Shown: positions 26,198-35,903, counted from the first letter of the stretch. The stretch is 64,000 nt of DNA from Oscillospiraceae bacterium (GCA_902764825.1 CACWXL010000003.1:62001-126000), one strand, 5' to 3'. The notes: generated by a model not told the origin, from the letters alone. Program-made: numbers and translations.

Positions 26198-26226
26198 TTG
26201 ACACCTTTTTGTAATAATTATAATAT
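26198..26226 (+). promoter_or_regulatory. Promoter of xpt
   Basis: Perfect -35 TTGACA (26198-26203), 17 bp, TAATAT (26221-26226); an overlapping TATAAT (26219-26224) is the alternative -10. Either choice puts the start at about 26231-26234, downstream of the ATG at 26227, which therefore cannot be the start codon on this transcript. Confidence 0.7.
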
Positions 26227-26262
26227 ATGAGGGTGTTTATATCCTTCCAGGAGGTGGTTCAT

Positions 26263-26835
26263 ATCCGCGCGTTAGAACAAAGGATCCTTACCGAAGGCCG
26301 GGTGCTTCCGGGGGAAGTCCTCAAAGTAGGAAGTTTCCTGAACCAGCAGATCGACACTAAGCTCCTTAAGGAAATGGGTGACGAGGTCGCCAGACTTTTT
26401 TCACAGAGTAATGTAACAAAGGTTCTGACCATTGAGTCTTCGGGCATTGCGCTCGCATATGCCGCTGCAGTCTCTTTGGGCGTTCCAATGGTCTTTGCCA
26501 AGAAGCATAAGAGCAGCAATCTGGCAGGCAGCATCCTCACATCCAAGGTTTTCTCTTATACCCACCAGCAGACATACGACATCATGGTATCGGCAGATTA
26601 CATCAACTCCGGTGACAATATCCTCATCGTTGATGACTTCCTTGCCATGGGCAATGCGCTTAACGGCTTGATCGATATCGTCGGTCAGGCAGGCGCTTCT
26701 CTTGCAGGCTGCGCCATAGCGATCGAGAAGGGCTTCCAGGGCGGCGGCGATGCTTTGAGGGCAAAGGGCATAAGGGTCGAGTCACTGGCCATAATCGAAA
26801 AGATGACCGATGACTCATTGGAGTTCAGGCCTTAA
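26263..26835 (+). CDS. xpt: Xanthine phosphoribosyltransferase, apparent AUC start
   Basis: The product converts xanthine and PRPP to XMP. ESSGIALAYAAA, FAKKHKSSNL and the PRPP loop NILIVDDFLAMGNAL identify Xpt. The frame is open from ATG 26227, but that codon lies at or before the predicted transcription start. The only Shine-Dalgarno, AGGAGGTG (26249-26256), is correctly spaced from an in-frame ATC at 26263. Starting there gives (M)RALEQRILTEGRVLPG, which lines up with B. subtilis Xpt (MEALKRKIEEEGVVL) from residue one. Alternatives are GTG 26233 (leaderless) and GTG 26254 (inside the Shine-Dalgarno). The gene call is secure; the start codon is inference. Confidence 0.88.
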   Translation: MRALEQRILTEGRVLPGEVLKVGSFLNQQIDTKLLKEMGDEVARLFSQSNVTKVLTIESSGIALAYAAAVSLGVPMVFAKKHKSSNLAGSILTSKVFSYTHQQTYDIMVSADYINSGDNILIVDDFLAMGNALNGLIDIVGQAGASLAGCAIAIEKGFQGGGDALRAKGIRVESLAIIEKMTDDSLEFRP

Positions 26836-26857
26836 ATAAAGCCCGGACACTATTATC

Positions 26858-26886
26858 TTGATATGCATTTATTTGGCATATAACAA
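26858..26886 (+). promoter_or_regulatory. Possible promoter/operator before the BMP gene
   Basis: TTGATA (26858-26863) with TATAAC at 26879-26884 or TAACAA at 26881-26886. The interval contains the inverted repeat ATATGC (26861-26866)/GCATAT (26876-26881), which would overlap polymerase contacts, so repression at this site is plausible. Confidence 0.4.
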
Positions 26887-26906
26887 TTAAGAACGGGAGG
26901 CAGTTT

Positions 26907-28127
26907 ATGAAAAAACTCATTTCGATGTTGGTAACTGCTGCACTTGCAGTTACTTCAGTCTTCGCACTTGCCGGCTGTAATTCAGCTAACGGCGGCAATG
27001 GCAGTAACGGCGGAGACAAGGCATCAAACTTCAAGGTTGGTGCTATCTACATTAACAGCCAGAATGACACATCAGGTTACACCTATGCGCACCATCATGG
27101 TATTACCGAAGGTATGAAGAAGATCGGTCTTGATCCTGCCAAGGATCTTTACATCGTAGACAACGTACCTGAGGATGACGAGAAGGTTAAGCAGGCAATC
27201 GACCAGCTTGCAGGTAACGGATGCAACATCATCTTCGGTATCTCTTTCGGTTACATCAATGCTTTCGAAGCAAAGGCCAAGGAATATCCGGATATCATCT
27301 TCTCTCACGCAACAGGTTATCTTTCAAACGATAAGAACTTCAACAACTATTTCGGAAGGATCTATCAGGCACGTTACCTCGCAGGTATCGCAGCAGGATA
27401 CAAGTCTCTCGAATTGAAGAACAACAACATCGGTTATGTATCTGCATGGGGTACAGAATATGCTGAGACATGTTCCGGTATCAACGCATTTGCTATGGGA
27501 TGCATGGCAGTTAACCCTGATGCAAAGGTAAACGTTTATGAGATCTCCACATGGGGTGACCAGCAGCTCGAGAGACAGGCGGCCGAGACATTGATCGACA
27601 CATACGGATGCTGCGTTATCGCTCAGCACTGCGACTCCGCTCAGCCTCAGATCGTTGCTAACGAGAAGGGCGTATTCGGATGCGGATACAACTCAGACAT
27701 GTCTGCTGAGGCTCCCAAGGCTCACCTTACAGCACCTGTATGGAACTGGGATGTTTACTATGCAACAGCTATGAAGGCTGCTATGGAAGATCCGGCAAAC
27801 TTCATGACAAAGGTCGGCAACTACTATGAAGGCCTTAAGGCAGGCTTCGTTGACGTATCACCTCTTACAGCTAACTGCACAGCTGAGACAAAGGAAGCTA
27901 TCGATCTTGCTAAGGATCTCATGACTTCCGGCGAGTGGGATGTATTCTCCGGCGTTAAACTCTCATTCTCAGGCGCTGCAGGTTCTGTCGGCGTTGCAAA
28001 GACAGATGCAGCTCTTAAGACAAATGAGGGTGCAGAGATCGTTGCTGCAGGCGGCAAGTCTGTTGAAGACGGAGTAATCCAGGGCACAATGAACTACTAC
28101 GTTGAAGGCGTTACTCAGGTTAACTGA
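26907..28127 (+). CDS. BMP-family nucleoside-binding lipoprotein of an ABC transporter
   Basis: 406 residues. A lipoprotein signal (MKKLISMLVTAALAVTS...) ends in the lipobox LAGC, followed by a Gly/Asn-rich spacer. The mature part is the BMP/PnrA purine nucleoside-binding fold (VGAIYINSQNDTSGYTYAHH, GNGCNIIFGISFGY, GYVSAWGTEYAE). It would be anchored outside the membrane and feed the permeases encoded downstream. Position just after xpt supports purine nucleoside uptake. Strong GGGAGG ribosome site. Confidence 0.9.
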   Translation: MKKLISMLVTAALAVTSVFALAGCNSANGGNGSNGGDKASNFKVGAIYINSQNDTSGYTYAHHHGITEGMKKIGLDPAKDLYIVDNVPEDDEKVKQAIDQLAGNGCNIIFGISFGYINAFEAKAKEYPDIIFSHATGYLSNDKNFNNYFGRIYQARYLAGIAAGYKSLELKNNNIGYVSAWGTEYAETCSGINAFAMGCMAVNPDAKVNVYEISTWGDQQLERQAAETLIDTYGCCVIAQHCDSAQPQIVANEKGVFGCGYNSDMSAEAPKAHLTAPVWNWDVYYATAMKAAMEDPANFMTKVGNYYEGLKAGFVDVSPLTANCTAETKEAIDLAKDLMTSGEWDVFSGVKLSFSGAAGSVGVAKTDAALKTNEGAEIVAAGGKSVEDGVIQGTMNYYVEGVTQVN

Positions 28128-28160
28128 TAACTGAAATATTTAGATCTGAAGAGGTGTTTT

Positions 28161-29735
28161 ATGGAATATGCCATAGAGCTAAAGGGAATAACTAAAAGCT
28201 TCGGCCCTGTGGCGGCCAATAAAAACATCAATCTGTCTCTTGCCAAGGGCGAGATACTTGCTTTGCTTGGCGAGAACGGATCAGGAAAGACTACACTTAT
28301 GAACATACTGTCGGGCATCTATATGCCCGACAGCGGTTCTATTTTTATCGACGGAAAAAAGGTGTCCATTAACTCACCTGAAGATTCCGGCAAACTGGGA
28401 ATAGGAATGGTTCACCAGCACTTTAAGCTGGTCGAGCGTTTTACGGCGCTCGAAAATATCCGTATCGGAATGAGGGATGCGGGACGGTTCATGCACGGCG
28501 CAGACGTCCGTAAAAAGATAGAAGATACAGCCGCAAAGTTCGGCTTTGAAATAGATCTGGACAAGGTTGTCTCCAATATGGCTGTCTCGGAAAAGCAGAC
28601 ACTGGAGATCCTTAAGGTCCTCTGCTATGGCGCGAAGATAATCATCCTCGATGAGCCTACGGCAGTCCTTACGGTTCAGGAGATAGACCGTCTTTTCGAT
28701 GTCCTCAGAAAGATGAGGGAAGAAGGACATTCGATAATAATCATTACTCACAAACTAAACGAAGTAATGGCGATATCCGACAGAGTCGCAGTATTAAGAC
28801 ACGGCGAATACATCGATACTGTCGTTACGAAGGAAACAAATGAGAAAGCACTTACTGAGCTTATGGTGGGACGCAAGATCGAGCTTAATATCGACCGTCC
28901 CGTCATGGAAAAGACGCATCCTCTCCTTGAGATAAGAGACCTGACGATCAAGAATGACGAGGGCGCTGTCGCTATTGACCACATCAATTTCTACATAAGA
29001 GGCGGAGAGATGCTCGGTGTTGCGGGCATCGCGGGTTCCGGCCAGAAGGAGCTCTGCGAAGCGATCGCGGGACTTCGTAAGATCGAAGAAGGACAGATGA
29101 TCCATGAAGGCGAGAGCATCGTCGGAATGTCTCCTAAGAAGATCTTGGAGCACGGGATCTCAATGAGCTTTATCCCTGAGGACCGTCTGGGCATGGGCCT
29201 TGCGCCTTCGCTTTCGATAACGGACAACATGATCCTCAAAAATTACAACGAATCGAAGGGCATCTTTGTTGACCGCAAGACGGCAAGGGAAGAGGCACAG
29301 AAGGTCATAGACAGACTTGAAGTCGTTACCCCCTCCACAGAGACTCCGGTAAGAAGGCTCTCGGGCGGCAATGTTCAGAAAGTGCTTCTCGGACGCGAGA
29401 TAAAATCAGGCCCTAACGTACTTATCACCGCATATCCCGTAAGAGGTCTTGATATCAATTCTTCTTACACGATATACAACATCTTGAACGAACAGAAGAA
29501 AAAGGGCGTCGGCATCTTATTTGTCGGCGAGGACCTGGATGTCATGCTCGCTCTGTGCGATAAGATCATGGTCATCTGCCACGGCAGACTTCAGGGTGTC
29601 GTTAACAGCAATCACACGACCAAAGAGGAGTTAGGTCTTATGATGACAGGAACGATCAATATCGTAAACAAGGACGGCAAGACCGACGGTATTGCAAAGG
29701 ATTCAGCTTTTACGGATGAGGAGGGCAAAGCCTAA
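28161..29735 (+). CDS. Nucleoside ABC transporter ATPase (two nucleotide-binding domains)
   Basis: 524 residues with two ABC domains in tandem, as in NupA/RbsA-type importers. Domain 1 has Walker A LLGENGSGKTTL, Walker B IIILDEPTAVL and an altered signature AVSEKQ. Domain 2 has a non-canonical Walker A (GIAGSGQKEL) but a good signature RLSGGNVQK, with DEPTRG replaced by AYPVRG. That asymmetry is usual in this family. Its last base is shared with the permease start (TAATG). Confidence 0.92.
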   Translation: MEYAIELKGITKSFGPVAANKNINLSLAKGEILALLGENGSGKTTLMNILSGIYMPDSGSIFIDGKKVSINSPEDSGKLGIGMVHQHFKLVERFTALENIRIGMRDAGRFMHGADVRKKIEDTAAKFGFEIDLDKVVSNMAVSEKQTLEILKVLCYGAKIIILDEPTAVLTVQEIDRLFDVLRKMREEGHSIIIITHKLNEVMAISDRVAVLRHGEYIDTVVTKETNEKALTELMVGRKIELNIDRPVMEKTHPLLEIRDLTIKNDEGAVAIDHINFYIRGGEMLGVAGIAGSGQKELCEAIAGLRKIEEGQMIHEGESIVGMSPKKILEHGISMSFIPEDRLGMGLAPSLSITDNMILKNYNESKGIFVDRKTAREEAQKVIDRLEVVTPSTETPVRRLSGGNVQKVLLGREIKSGPNVLITAYPVRGLDINSSYTIYNILNEQKKKGVGILFVGEDLDVMLALCDKIMVICHGRLQGVVNSNHTTKEELGLMMTGTINIVNKDGKTDGIAKDSAFTDEEGKA

Positions 29736-30838
29736 TGAGAAGATATCATCTGGTAAGAAGAGCTGATTCCAGGATCGGCAGAACGATAGCCTTCTATGCG
29801 GTAGGAATACTCGTTTCGCTCCTTATCGGTGCGGTGATCCTTTTCGCGCTCGGCATAAATCCGCTTGATTACTACGGAAAGATGTTCACGATAGGACTTG
29901 TCGGCAACAGATACGGATATAAGAGCATCGAAGGTTTCCTTAAGATCTTTGTACCACTCCTTATCACGTCTCTTGCGCTGAGCCTCTCATTCAAGATGCG
30001 CTTCTGGAATATCGGAGGCGAGGGTGAATTCCTCATCGGTGCGATCACCGCTTCGGTCATCGCATTCAACAGCGAGGGAATGCCTAATTTCGTAACGGTG
30101 CTCCTCATGTGCCTCGCGGCAATGATATCGAGCGGAATAATCGGTATCGCGATAGCTGCCCTGAAGGTCAGGTTCAATACAAATGAGACTCTCATGACGC
30201 TCATGATCAACTACATCATGCTCTACGTCATAAGATATATCGGTGAGACAAAAGCTGACTGGAACTTCTTCTTAAGGGAGGATTCGGAGAGGCCTAAGTT
30301 CGGCACATTCCCTGACTCTGCAGTCATGACGGGCATCCCGATCGGACAGTTCAAGCTCCTCTGGTCCGTGATCATCGCAGTCGCTCTTACCGTGATCGTT
30401 TATATTTATCTCAAATACACAAAGCAGGGTTATGAGATCTCTGTTGTCGGTGACAGCAGCGCTACGGCAAAATATGCCGGAATGAGCGTCGGGAAGATCG
30501 TTTTAAGAACGATGTTCATCTCCTCTGCAATGATCGGTCTTGCGGCAGCGCTTACTGTATCTGCTTCAGGTACGATCTCCGATACGGTTACAAATAACGT
30601 AGGATGGACGGGAATCATCGTTGCCTGGCTTTCAAAGCTCAGCGTTCCCGCGGTATTCATCACATCGATCCTCATATCCGTCCTGCAGTACGGCTGTCAG
30701 GCAGCGGCAACACAGTATCCTGCGATCGACATCAACTATGCTGACCTTCTGCAGGGACTGATCCTTTTCTCTGTACTTGTCGCAGACTTTGCAGCAAACT
30801 TTAAGATCGTAAAGAAGGAGGAAGCAAAGAATGCTTGA
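29735..30838 (+). CDS. Nucleoside ABC transporter permease 1
   Basis: 367 residues, about eight to ten membrane helices. The coupling region FWNIGGEGEFLIGA and the motif SVVGDSSATAKYAGMSVGK place it with BMP-associated permeases (NupB-like). It overlaps the ATPase gene by one base and the next permease gene by eight bases, which implies coupled translation. Confidence 0.9.
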   Translation: MRRYHLVRRADSRIGRTIAFYAVGILVSLLIGAVILFALGINPLDYYGKMFTIGLVGNRYGYKSIEGFLKIFVPLLITSLALSLSFKMRFWNIGGEGEFLIGAITASVIAFNSEGMPNFVTVLLMCLAAMISSGIIGIAIAALKVRFNTNETLMTLMINYIMLYVIRYIGETKADWNFFLREDSERPKFGTFPDSAVMTGIPIGQFKLLWSVIIAVALTVIVYIYLKYTKQGYEISVVGDSSATAKYAGMSVGKIVLRTMFISSAMIGLAAALTVSASGTISDTVTNNVGWTGIIVAWLSKLSVPAVFITSILISVLQYGCQAAATQYPAIDINYADLLQGLILFSVLVADFAANFKIVKKEEAKNA

Positions 30839-31823
30839 AGTACTCACGTTGTTCCTCTTTAACATAATCGTTTACAACATCCCGCTCCTTTACGGCACGA
30901 CCGGCGAGATCATGATAGAGAAGTCCGGCTCTCTCAACTTAGGCGTAGAGGGTACGATGGCCATAGGCGCTGTTGCAGGTTACCTGGCAGGTGTCAAAGC
31001 TGACAATCTCTTTGTCGCTGTTCTCGTAAGCTTCATCGCATCAGGTCTTGTAGGACTTCTGTTCTCGTTCCTGACTGTTACTTTGCAGGCTAACCAGAAC
31101 GTTACGGGACTTACGATCACCACGTTCGGCGTTGCATTCTATTACTTCATCGGCAACGCTCTTGCAAACAGTGACGGCGGCTGGCCGAGAATGAACGGCA
31201 CAAAGCTTGCAGAACAGGCTCAGGCTTTAAATATCCCGTTCTTATCGAAGATCCCTTTCTTTGGCGAAGCCATTTTCTCACACGGCATCCTTGTTTATCT
31301 CGGCGTCATCATCGCGGTTCTCATGTGGCTCTATTTCAATAAGACCGTACCGGGCTTAAAGCTCAGAGCAATAGGTGAGAACCCTGCCGCAGCAGACTCT
31401 CTCGGTGTCAACGTCACGTTCTACAAGTATGCGCACATCATCGCAGGTTCAGGCATCATGGGAATCGGCGGACTTTACATGGGACTTAACATGGGCGGTA
31501 CTTTCGAAGGATCCAACTGCTGGATCAACGGTTACGGATGGATCTCTATAGCGCTCGTTATTTTCGCGAACTGGAGCCCTGCAAAAGCATTGCTCGGAAC
31601 ACTCGTATTCGGATTCTTCAACACTCTCCGCGTACAGAATGCCGCTCTCGCTTATGCATTCCCCGGTGCACTTGGCTGGCTAACCAAGATCCCGTCACAC
31701 TTCTTCTCGGCACTGCCGTTCATCATAACGCTCATCGTCCTCATCGCAAGCTCGCTCTCTTCAAAGAAAAAGAGCGGCGAACCCCAGGCGATCGGACGCA
31801 ACTACTACCGTGAAGACAGATAA
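30831..31823 (+). CDS. Nucleoside ABC transporter permease 2
   Basis: 330 residues, about eight membrane helices. MIEKSGSLNLGVEGTMAIGA and LRAIGENPAAADSLGVNV are the paired-permease signatures (NupC-like). It completes a four-gene importer. The flavodiiron gene starts eight bases downstream, so readthrough is likely. Confidence 0.9.
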   Translation: MLEVLTLFLFNIIVYNIPLLYGTTGEIMIEKSGSLNLGVEGTMAIGAVAGYLAGVKADNLFVAVLVSFIASGLVGLLFSFLTVTLQANQNVTGLTITTFGVAFYYFIGNALANSDGGWPRMNGTKLAEQAQALNIPFLSKIPFFGEAIFSHGILVYLGVIIAVLMWLYFNKTVPGLKLRAIGENPAAADSLGVNVTFYKYAHIIAGSGIMGIGGLYMGLNMGGTFEGSNCWINGYGWISIALVIFANWSPAKALLGTLVFGFFNTLRVQNAALAYAFPGALGWLTKIPSHFFSALPFIITLIVLIASSLSSKKKSGEPQAIGRNYYREDR

Positions 31824-31831
31824 GGAGAAAT

Positions 31832-33040
31832 ATGTATAACACAAGAAAGATAACAGACACTCTGACATGGGTCGGTGCGATCGACAGGAAAGTTTCCAAG
31901 TTCGAGAATATCTATAAGCTTAATTCCGGAATGAATTACAATTCGTATTTTCTGGATTGCGGAGCAACCGTATTGATCGATACGGTCGAGAAAGATTTCG
32001 GCGATCTCTTCATAGAGAATATCGATCACTGCCTCTCGGGCCGCACTCTCGACTACGTGATAATCCATCATATGGAGCCTGACCATTCGGCAACGCTTGC
32101 GCTTGTTTTGGATAAGTATTCCGAAGCAAAGATCATCGTAAATGCGAAGACCCTCCAGTTCATATCGCAGTTCTTCCCGGGCAGGGATTATTCTGCAAGA
32201 GCGGTCGTCGTAAAGGACGGCGATGAGACCGATCTCGGAACACACAAGTTCAAGTTCGTCTTTGCTCCTATGGTTCACTGGCCTGAGGTAATGATGAGCT
32301 TCGATGAGACTGACGGAATACTCTTCTCCGCCGATGCATTCGGAAGCTACGGTGCGATCAACGGTTCGATCTTTGCAGATGACAAGGATTTTGATTCCGA
32401 GCTTAAGGCTGAGGCACGACGTTATTACACGAACATCGTCGGCAAATACGGAATGCAGACTGTTGCAGCGATCAACAAGGTATCAGGTCTTGATATAAAG
32501 ATGATATGCCCTCTGCATTCATACGTATGGCGCGAAAACATCGGCAGTATAATCGGATGCTACAAGACATGGGGCACTTACACTCCTGAGGAAAAGGGCG
32601 TATTCATCCTCGCGGGTTCCATCTACGGACATACCGCAAATGCAGCAGAAGTGCTCATGACAGAGCTTGATAACAGAGGCATCAAGTCATGTATCCTCGA
32701 TGCTTCCGCAGCCGATATATCCGACATCATTGCCATGGCATTTAAGTACAGCCACATAGTTATCGCATCGCCGACATATAATAATGGTATCTATCCGCCT
32801 GTAGAGCATGCGGTCAGGGAACTTGCCTCCCACGGGTTGACGGGAAGAAGCTTCTCTGTTATAGAAAATGGTACATGGGCTCCTGCGAGCGCCAAGGGAA
32901 TAACGGCTGTCATCGAAGGTCTTAAGAACTGCAGAATGACAGGCCAGACGGTAACATTAAAGTCGTCAGGAAGCGATGCTTCGGTACAGGCTCTTTCAGA
33001 ACTTGCCGAAGCCATCAGGGAAGATATGGATAACAATTAA
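31832..33040 (+). CDS. FprA-family flavodiiron protein
   Basis: 402 residues. The beta-lactamase-like domain has diiron ligands in HHMEPDHS (residues about 75-82), the HWPE motif, SADAFG and PLHSYVWR; the C-terminal flavodoxin domain begins near residue 255 with IYGHTANAAE. These enzymes reduce O2 to water or NO to N2O in anaerobes, using rubredoxin or another electron donor. No rubredoxin gene is adjacent. AAGGAG precedes ATG 31832. Localised in the cytoplasm. Confidence 0.94.
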   Translation: MYNTRKITDTLTWVGAIDRKVSKFENIYKLNSGMNYNSYFLDCGATVLIDTVEKDFGDLFIENIDHCLSGRTLDYVIIHHMEPDHSATLALVLDKYSEAKIIVNAKTLQFISQFFPGRDYSARAVVVKDGDETDLGTHKFKFVFAPMVHWPEVMMSFDETDGILFSADAFGSYGAINGSIFADDKDFDSELKAEARRYYTNIVGKYGMQTVAAINKVSGLDIKMICPLHSYVWRENIGSIIGCYKTWGTYTPEEKGVFILAGSIYGHTANAAEVLMTELDNRGIKSCILDASAADISDIIAMAFKYSHIVIASPTYNNGIYPPVEHAVRELASHGLTGRSFSVIENGTWAPASAKGITAVIEGLKNCRMTGQTVTLKSSGSDASVQALSELAEAIREDMDNN

Positions 33041-33060
33041 TGGATTAAGTGAGGTAGAAA

Positions 33061-35868
33061 ATGCATTGTCCGAATTGTGGAAAAGAACTTAAGGATCTTC
33101 AGAAGTTTTGCGGCGGATGCGGAAGCGATGTCTCATCTTTATGGCAGCAGGCAGCTCCCGTAGCTGCAGCGCCCTCAGCACCTGCCCCTGTTGAAGCAGC
33201 ACCGGCACCTGCTGTACCAGCACCTGCTCCGGCTCCTGTGTCTGCAGCACCAGCACCTGCTCCGGCACCCGCACCTGCACCCGCGCCGGCTCCCGTACAG
33301 ACGGAGTCCGCATTCGGTCCTATCGGAACACCTATGCCTGAGACACCTGCTCCCGCAGCACAGAGTGCCGGCGGCAATGAGCCTCCGAAGAAGAAAAAGA
33401 GCAAGGTTGGACTTATCATTGGTCTTTCAGCTGCAGGTGTTGTTCTTCTTGTCGGTATCATCGTAGGTATAGTTTTCGCTGTCAGAAGCGCAATACCTGA
33501 ACCTACACATACAAAGAAGACTACAGAAACAGAGACGGAAGTTACTGATGTCGTAAATGATATGCCCAAGAGGACGATCATGGTCTATGCGATCGGTACT
33601 GACCTTGAATCCAAGGGCGCAAACCTTTCCGCCGATGTAAAGGAAATGCTCGCGGCAACACCCAGCAAGGACGTTAATATCGTTCTTCAGACAGGCGGCT
33701 GCAAGGACTTCCAGAATTCATATATGAAGGACGGTTCATGCCAGAGATTCGTTATCAAGAACGGCAATATCAATGAGCTTGCCGACCTTGGCGATGTCAG
33801 CATGGTAGAGCAGCAGTCTTTGCAGGATTTCATCAAGTTCGCGAAAGAGAACTATCCTGCCGAGAATTATATCCTCGTTATGTGGGATCACGGCGGCGGA
33901 GTTCCGTTGGGATTCGGCCAGGACGAGCTTCATGACGGCAAGCTCACCGAGATCGAGATCGCAGAAGCCATAAGAGGCGCTGATATCCAGTATGAGTCGA
34001 TCATCTTCAACGCATGCCTTATGGGCTCTTTGGAAGTTGCAAAGGCACTTGATCCTTATACAGAGTACATCGTTGCTGCCGAGAGCCCTACATGGGGAAG
34101 CGCATATTATGATGTAGGCATCAACTACACGAACTTCCTTAATTTCATCTGCAAGGATGATTTCACCGGTTCTGCCAAAGATTACAGTGAGTTCATTGTA
34201 AGAGATTACATGAAGAATATCGAAGCAACGCAGAATGCCACAGGTTACTACGGCATCGATACATGTATGTCTGCTATCGATACTGACAACATAAATGAAG
34301 TTCTTGAAGCTTATGAGAAGTTCATCGCTGTATTGGACAAGAGAGTATCCGAAGGCAACGGTTATGCCGAATATGTTCAGCTCAGAGAACAGTGCGGTTC
34401 TTTCGAATCCACTGACTCTGTTGACCTTACGACACTTGCAAGCAAGTACATCAACTGCGGAGACAAGGACATCGAAGGTGCTGCCAGCAAGCTGATCAAT
34501 GAGGTCGGCAACTGCGTATTTACCGAGAGCAACAACTCTTATACATATGCTCACGGCATGACGACATATTCACCTTATCTCTATCCCCAGTATTACGATG
34601 AGGCGAGAGTTACTTTCAAGACATTGGGTTATCACGATTCAACCATCGTCTTCTACGATAAGTTTGTAAGTAAGGAACTTTATATCCTTAACATGACTGA
34701 CTCTGCAGGCGACTGGTATATCAAGCCGGCAGATGCAGGCAACATCAAGTCAGGCAACGTCTATGACATTTCCAACAACGTCGTAAGCATGGGCGGATAC
34801 GAAGCTATTCAGCTCAATGATGAGGACTGGAAGATCATACGTGAAGTCAAGGTTACGCTTGCTTATATCTTCCCTAATGATAAGAGCAAGATCTATTACC
34901 TCGGATCTGATTATCAGTATGATGTTGACGAGAACAATTACATCATTCTCGAGAACCCGACAAAGTGGGTATATTTCGATGATTTCGGATTCGTCACATG
35001 CGAGTGCCTCAAGTATGAGGAAGCTGATGACGGTTCATGGAAGAAATATCTCGGTGCCGAAGCCTTGATCAACGGCAAGACAGCTTATGTTGTAATCGCA
35101 TCAAGCTCTGAAAAGCCGAACGGCGAGATCATCGGATATTACTTTGCCGACATTCTCGAAAACAAGTACGATCAGAATCAGGGTTGTCAGTTTACTGATT
35201 CAGACAAGATCGTTTTCGTCCGTGAATACTATGATACGGCAACAAAGACAATGAATTACGAGGAGCTCGGAAAGGGCAAGTCCGTAACTTATTCTCAGGC
35301 CGTAAGCAGCTACAAGTATTCCAATGTCGATTACAGCGACGTAAAAGGCTATGTCGGATTTGATATCTATGACGTTTACAACAACGATTACAGAGTCCAG
35401 TTAAGAGAGGGCAAGCCTGCATCCGAGATCGATGTAAAGAGAGGCAAGAACAGCCAGTACGATAAGGGTACGACTGACGCATCCACTATGGTCGGAATGG
35501 TCGTTACATACGATTCCGAGTCCATCCTGAACGGTGCATCATGTGACTTTGTATCTTCCAACAACAAGATCAAGGAAGATTCCGTTTACTACAAGGATAC
35601 AAAGAACATCTCTTTGAAGTTCGTCTTAAAGGCAGACTCTGATCAGGAATTATCATTTGTTTATTACTACAGCGAAGATAATATGTTCTCACAAAAAGAA
35701 CTTTCAGGCGCTGTAACGAGCGGCAAGGCAAAAGTCAGGAAAGAAGGCGACCAATATGTCATCTCTTTCGATTATGACGGAGAGATCAAGAGCGGATATT
35801 ACATCATCAAGATCACTAACAGTAACGGAAAGACCCAGGCTATTACTGCATGCCGTGTAGAAAGCTAA
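33061..35868 (+). CDS. Membrane-anchored clostripain-family (C11) cysteine protease
   Basis: 935 residues. A zinc ribbon (CPNCGKELKDLQKFCGGCG) opens the protein, followed by a Pro/Ala linker to about residue 110 and one membrane helix (VGLIIGLSAAGVVLLVGIIV). The peptidase domain follows: catalytic His277 in MWDHGGG and Cys319 in FNACLMGS. The remaining about 500 residues are a beta-rich region without a motif I know. Topology would place the ribbon in the cytoplasm and the protease outside. C11 enzymes usually cut after Arg or Lys; the substrate is unknown. It sits 20 bp after the flavodiiron gene and 35 bp before ilvB. Confidence 0.88.
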   Translation: MHCPNCGKELKDLQKFCGGCGSDVSSLWQQAAPVAAAPSAPAPVEAAPAPAVPAPAPAPVSAAPAPAPAPAPAPAPAPVQTESAFGPIGTPMPETPAPAAQSAGGNEPPKKKKSKVGLIIGLSAAGVVLLVGIIVGIVFAVRSAIPEPTHTKKTTETETEVTDVVNDMPKRTIMVYAIGTDLESKGANLSADVKEMLAATPSKDVNIVLQTGGCKDFQNSYMKDGSCQRFVIKNGNINELADLGDVSMVEQQSLQDFIKFAKENYPAENYILVMWDHGGGVPLGFGQDELHDGKLTEIEIAEAIRGADIQYESIIFNACLMGSLEVAKALDPYTEYIVAAESPTWGSAYYDVGINYTNFLNFICKDDFTGSAKDYSEFIVRDYMKNIEATQNATGYYGIDTCMSAIDTDNINEVLEAYEKFIAVLDKRVSEGNGYAEYVQLREQCGSFESTDSVDLTTLASKYINCGDKDIEGAASKLINEVGNCVFTESNNSYTYAHGMTTYSPYLYPQYYDEARVTFKTLGYHDSTIVFYDKFVSKELYILNMTDSAGDWYIKPADAGNIKSGNVYDISNNVVSMGGYEAIQLNDEDWKIIREVKVTLAYIFPNDKSKIYYLGSDYQYDVDENNYIILENPTKWVYFDDFGFVTCECLKYEEADDGSWKKYLGAEALINGKTAYVVIASSSEKPNGEIIGYYFADILENKYDQNQGCQFTDSDKIVFVREYYDTATKTMNYEELGKGKSVTYSQAVSSYKYSNVDYSDVKGYVGFDIYDVYNNDYRVQLREGKPASEIDVKRGKNSQYDKGTTDASTMVGMVVTYDSESILNGASCDFVSSNNKIKEDSVYYKDTKNISLKFVLKADSDQELSFVYYYSEDNMFSQKELSGAVTSGKAKVRKEGDQYVISFDYDGEIKSGYYIIKITNSNGKTQAITACRVES

Positions 35869-35903
35869 AAGCCTTAGAAAAGTCTTAAGCGAGGTATTAC
35901 GAG

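Noticed and set aside
26227..26229. ATG as start of xpt
   Set aside because: It lies at or before the predicted transcription start, has no ribosome site, and adds residues not found in the family.
26231..26262. Purine riboswitch before xpt
   Set aside because: The interval between promoter and Shine-Dalgarno is about 20 nt, too short for any purine aptamer.
33736..34554. 272-residue minus-strand frame
   Set aside because: Opposite the clostripain catalytic domain; arises from codon bias.
35869..35903. Leucine/valine attenuator or T-box before ilvB
   Set aside because: Only 35 bp are available and no regulatory Leu/Val/Ile codon run or T-box sequence is present.
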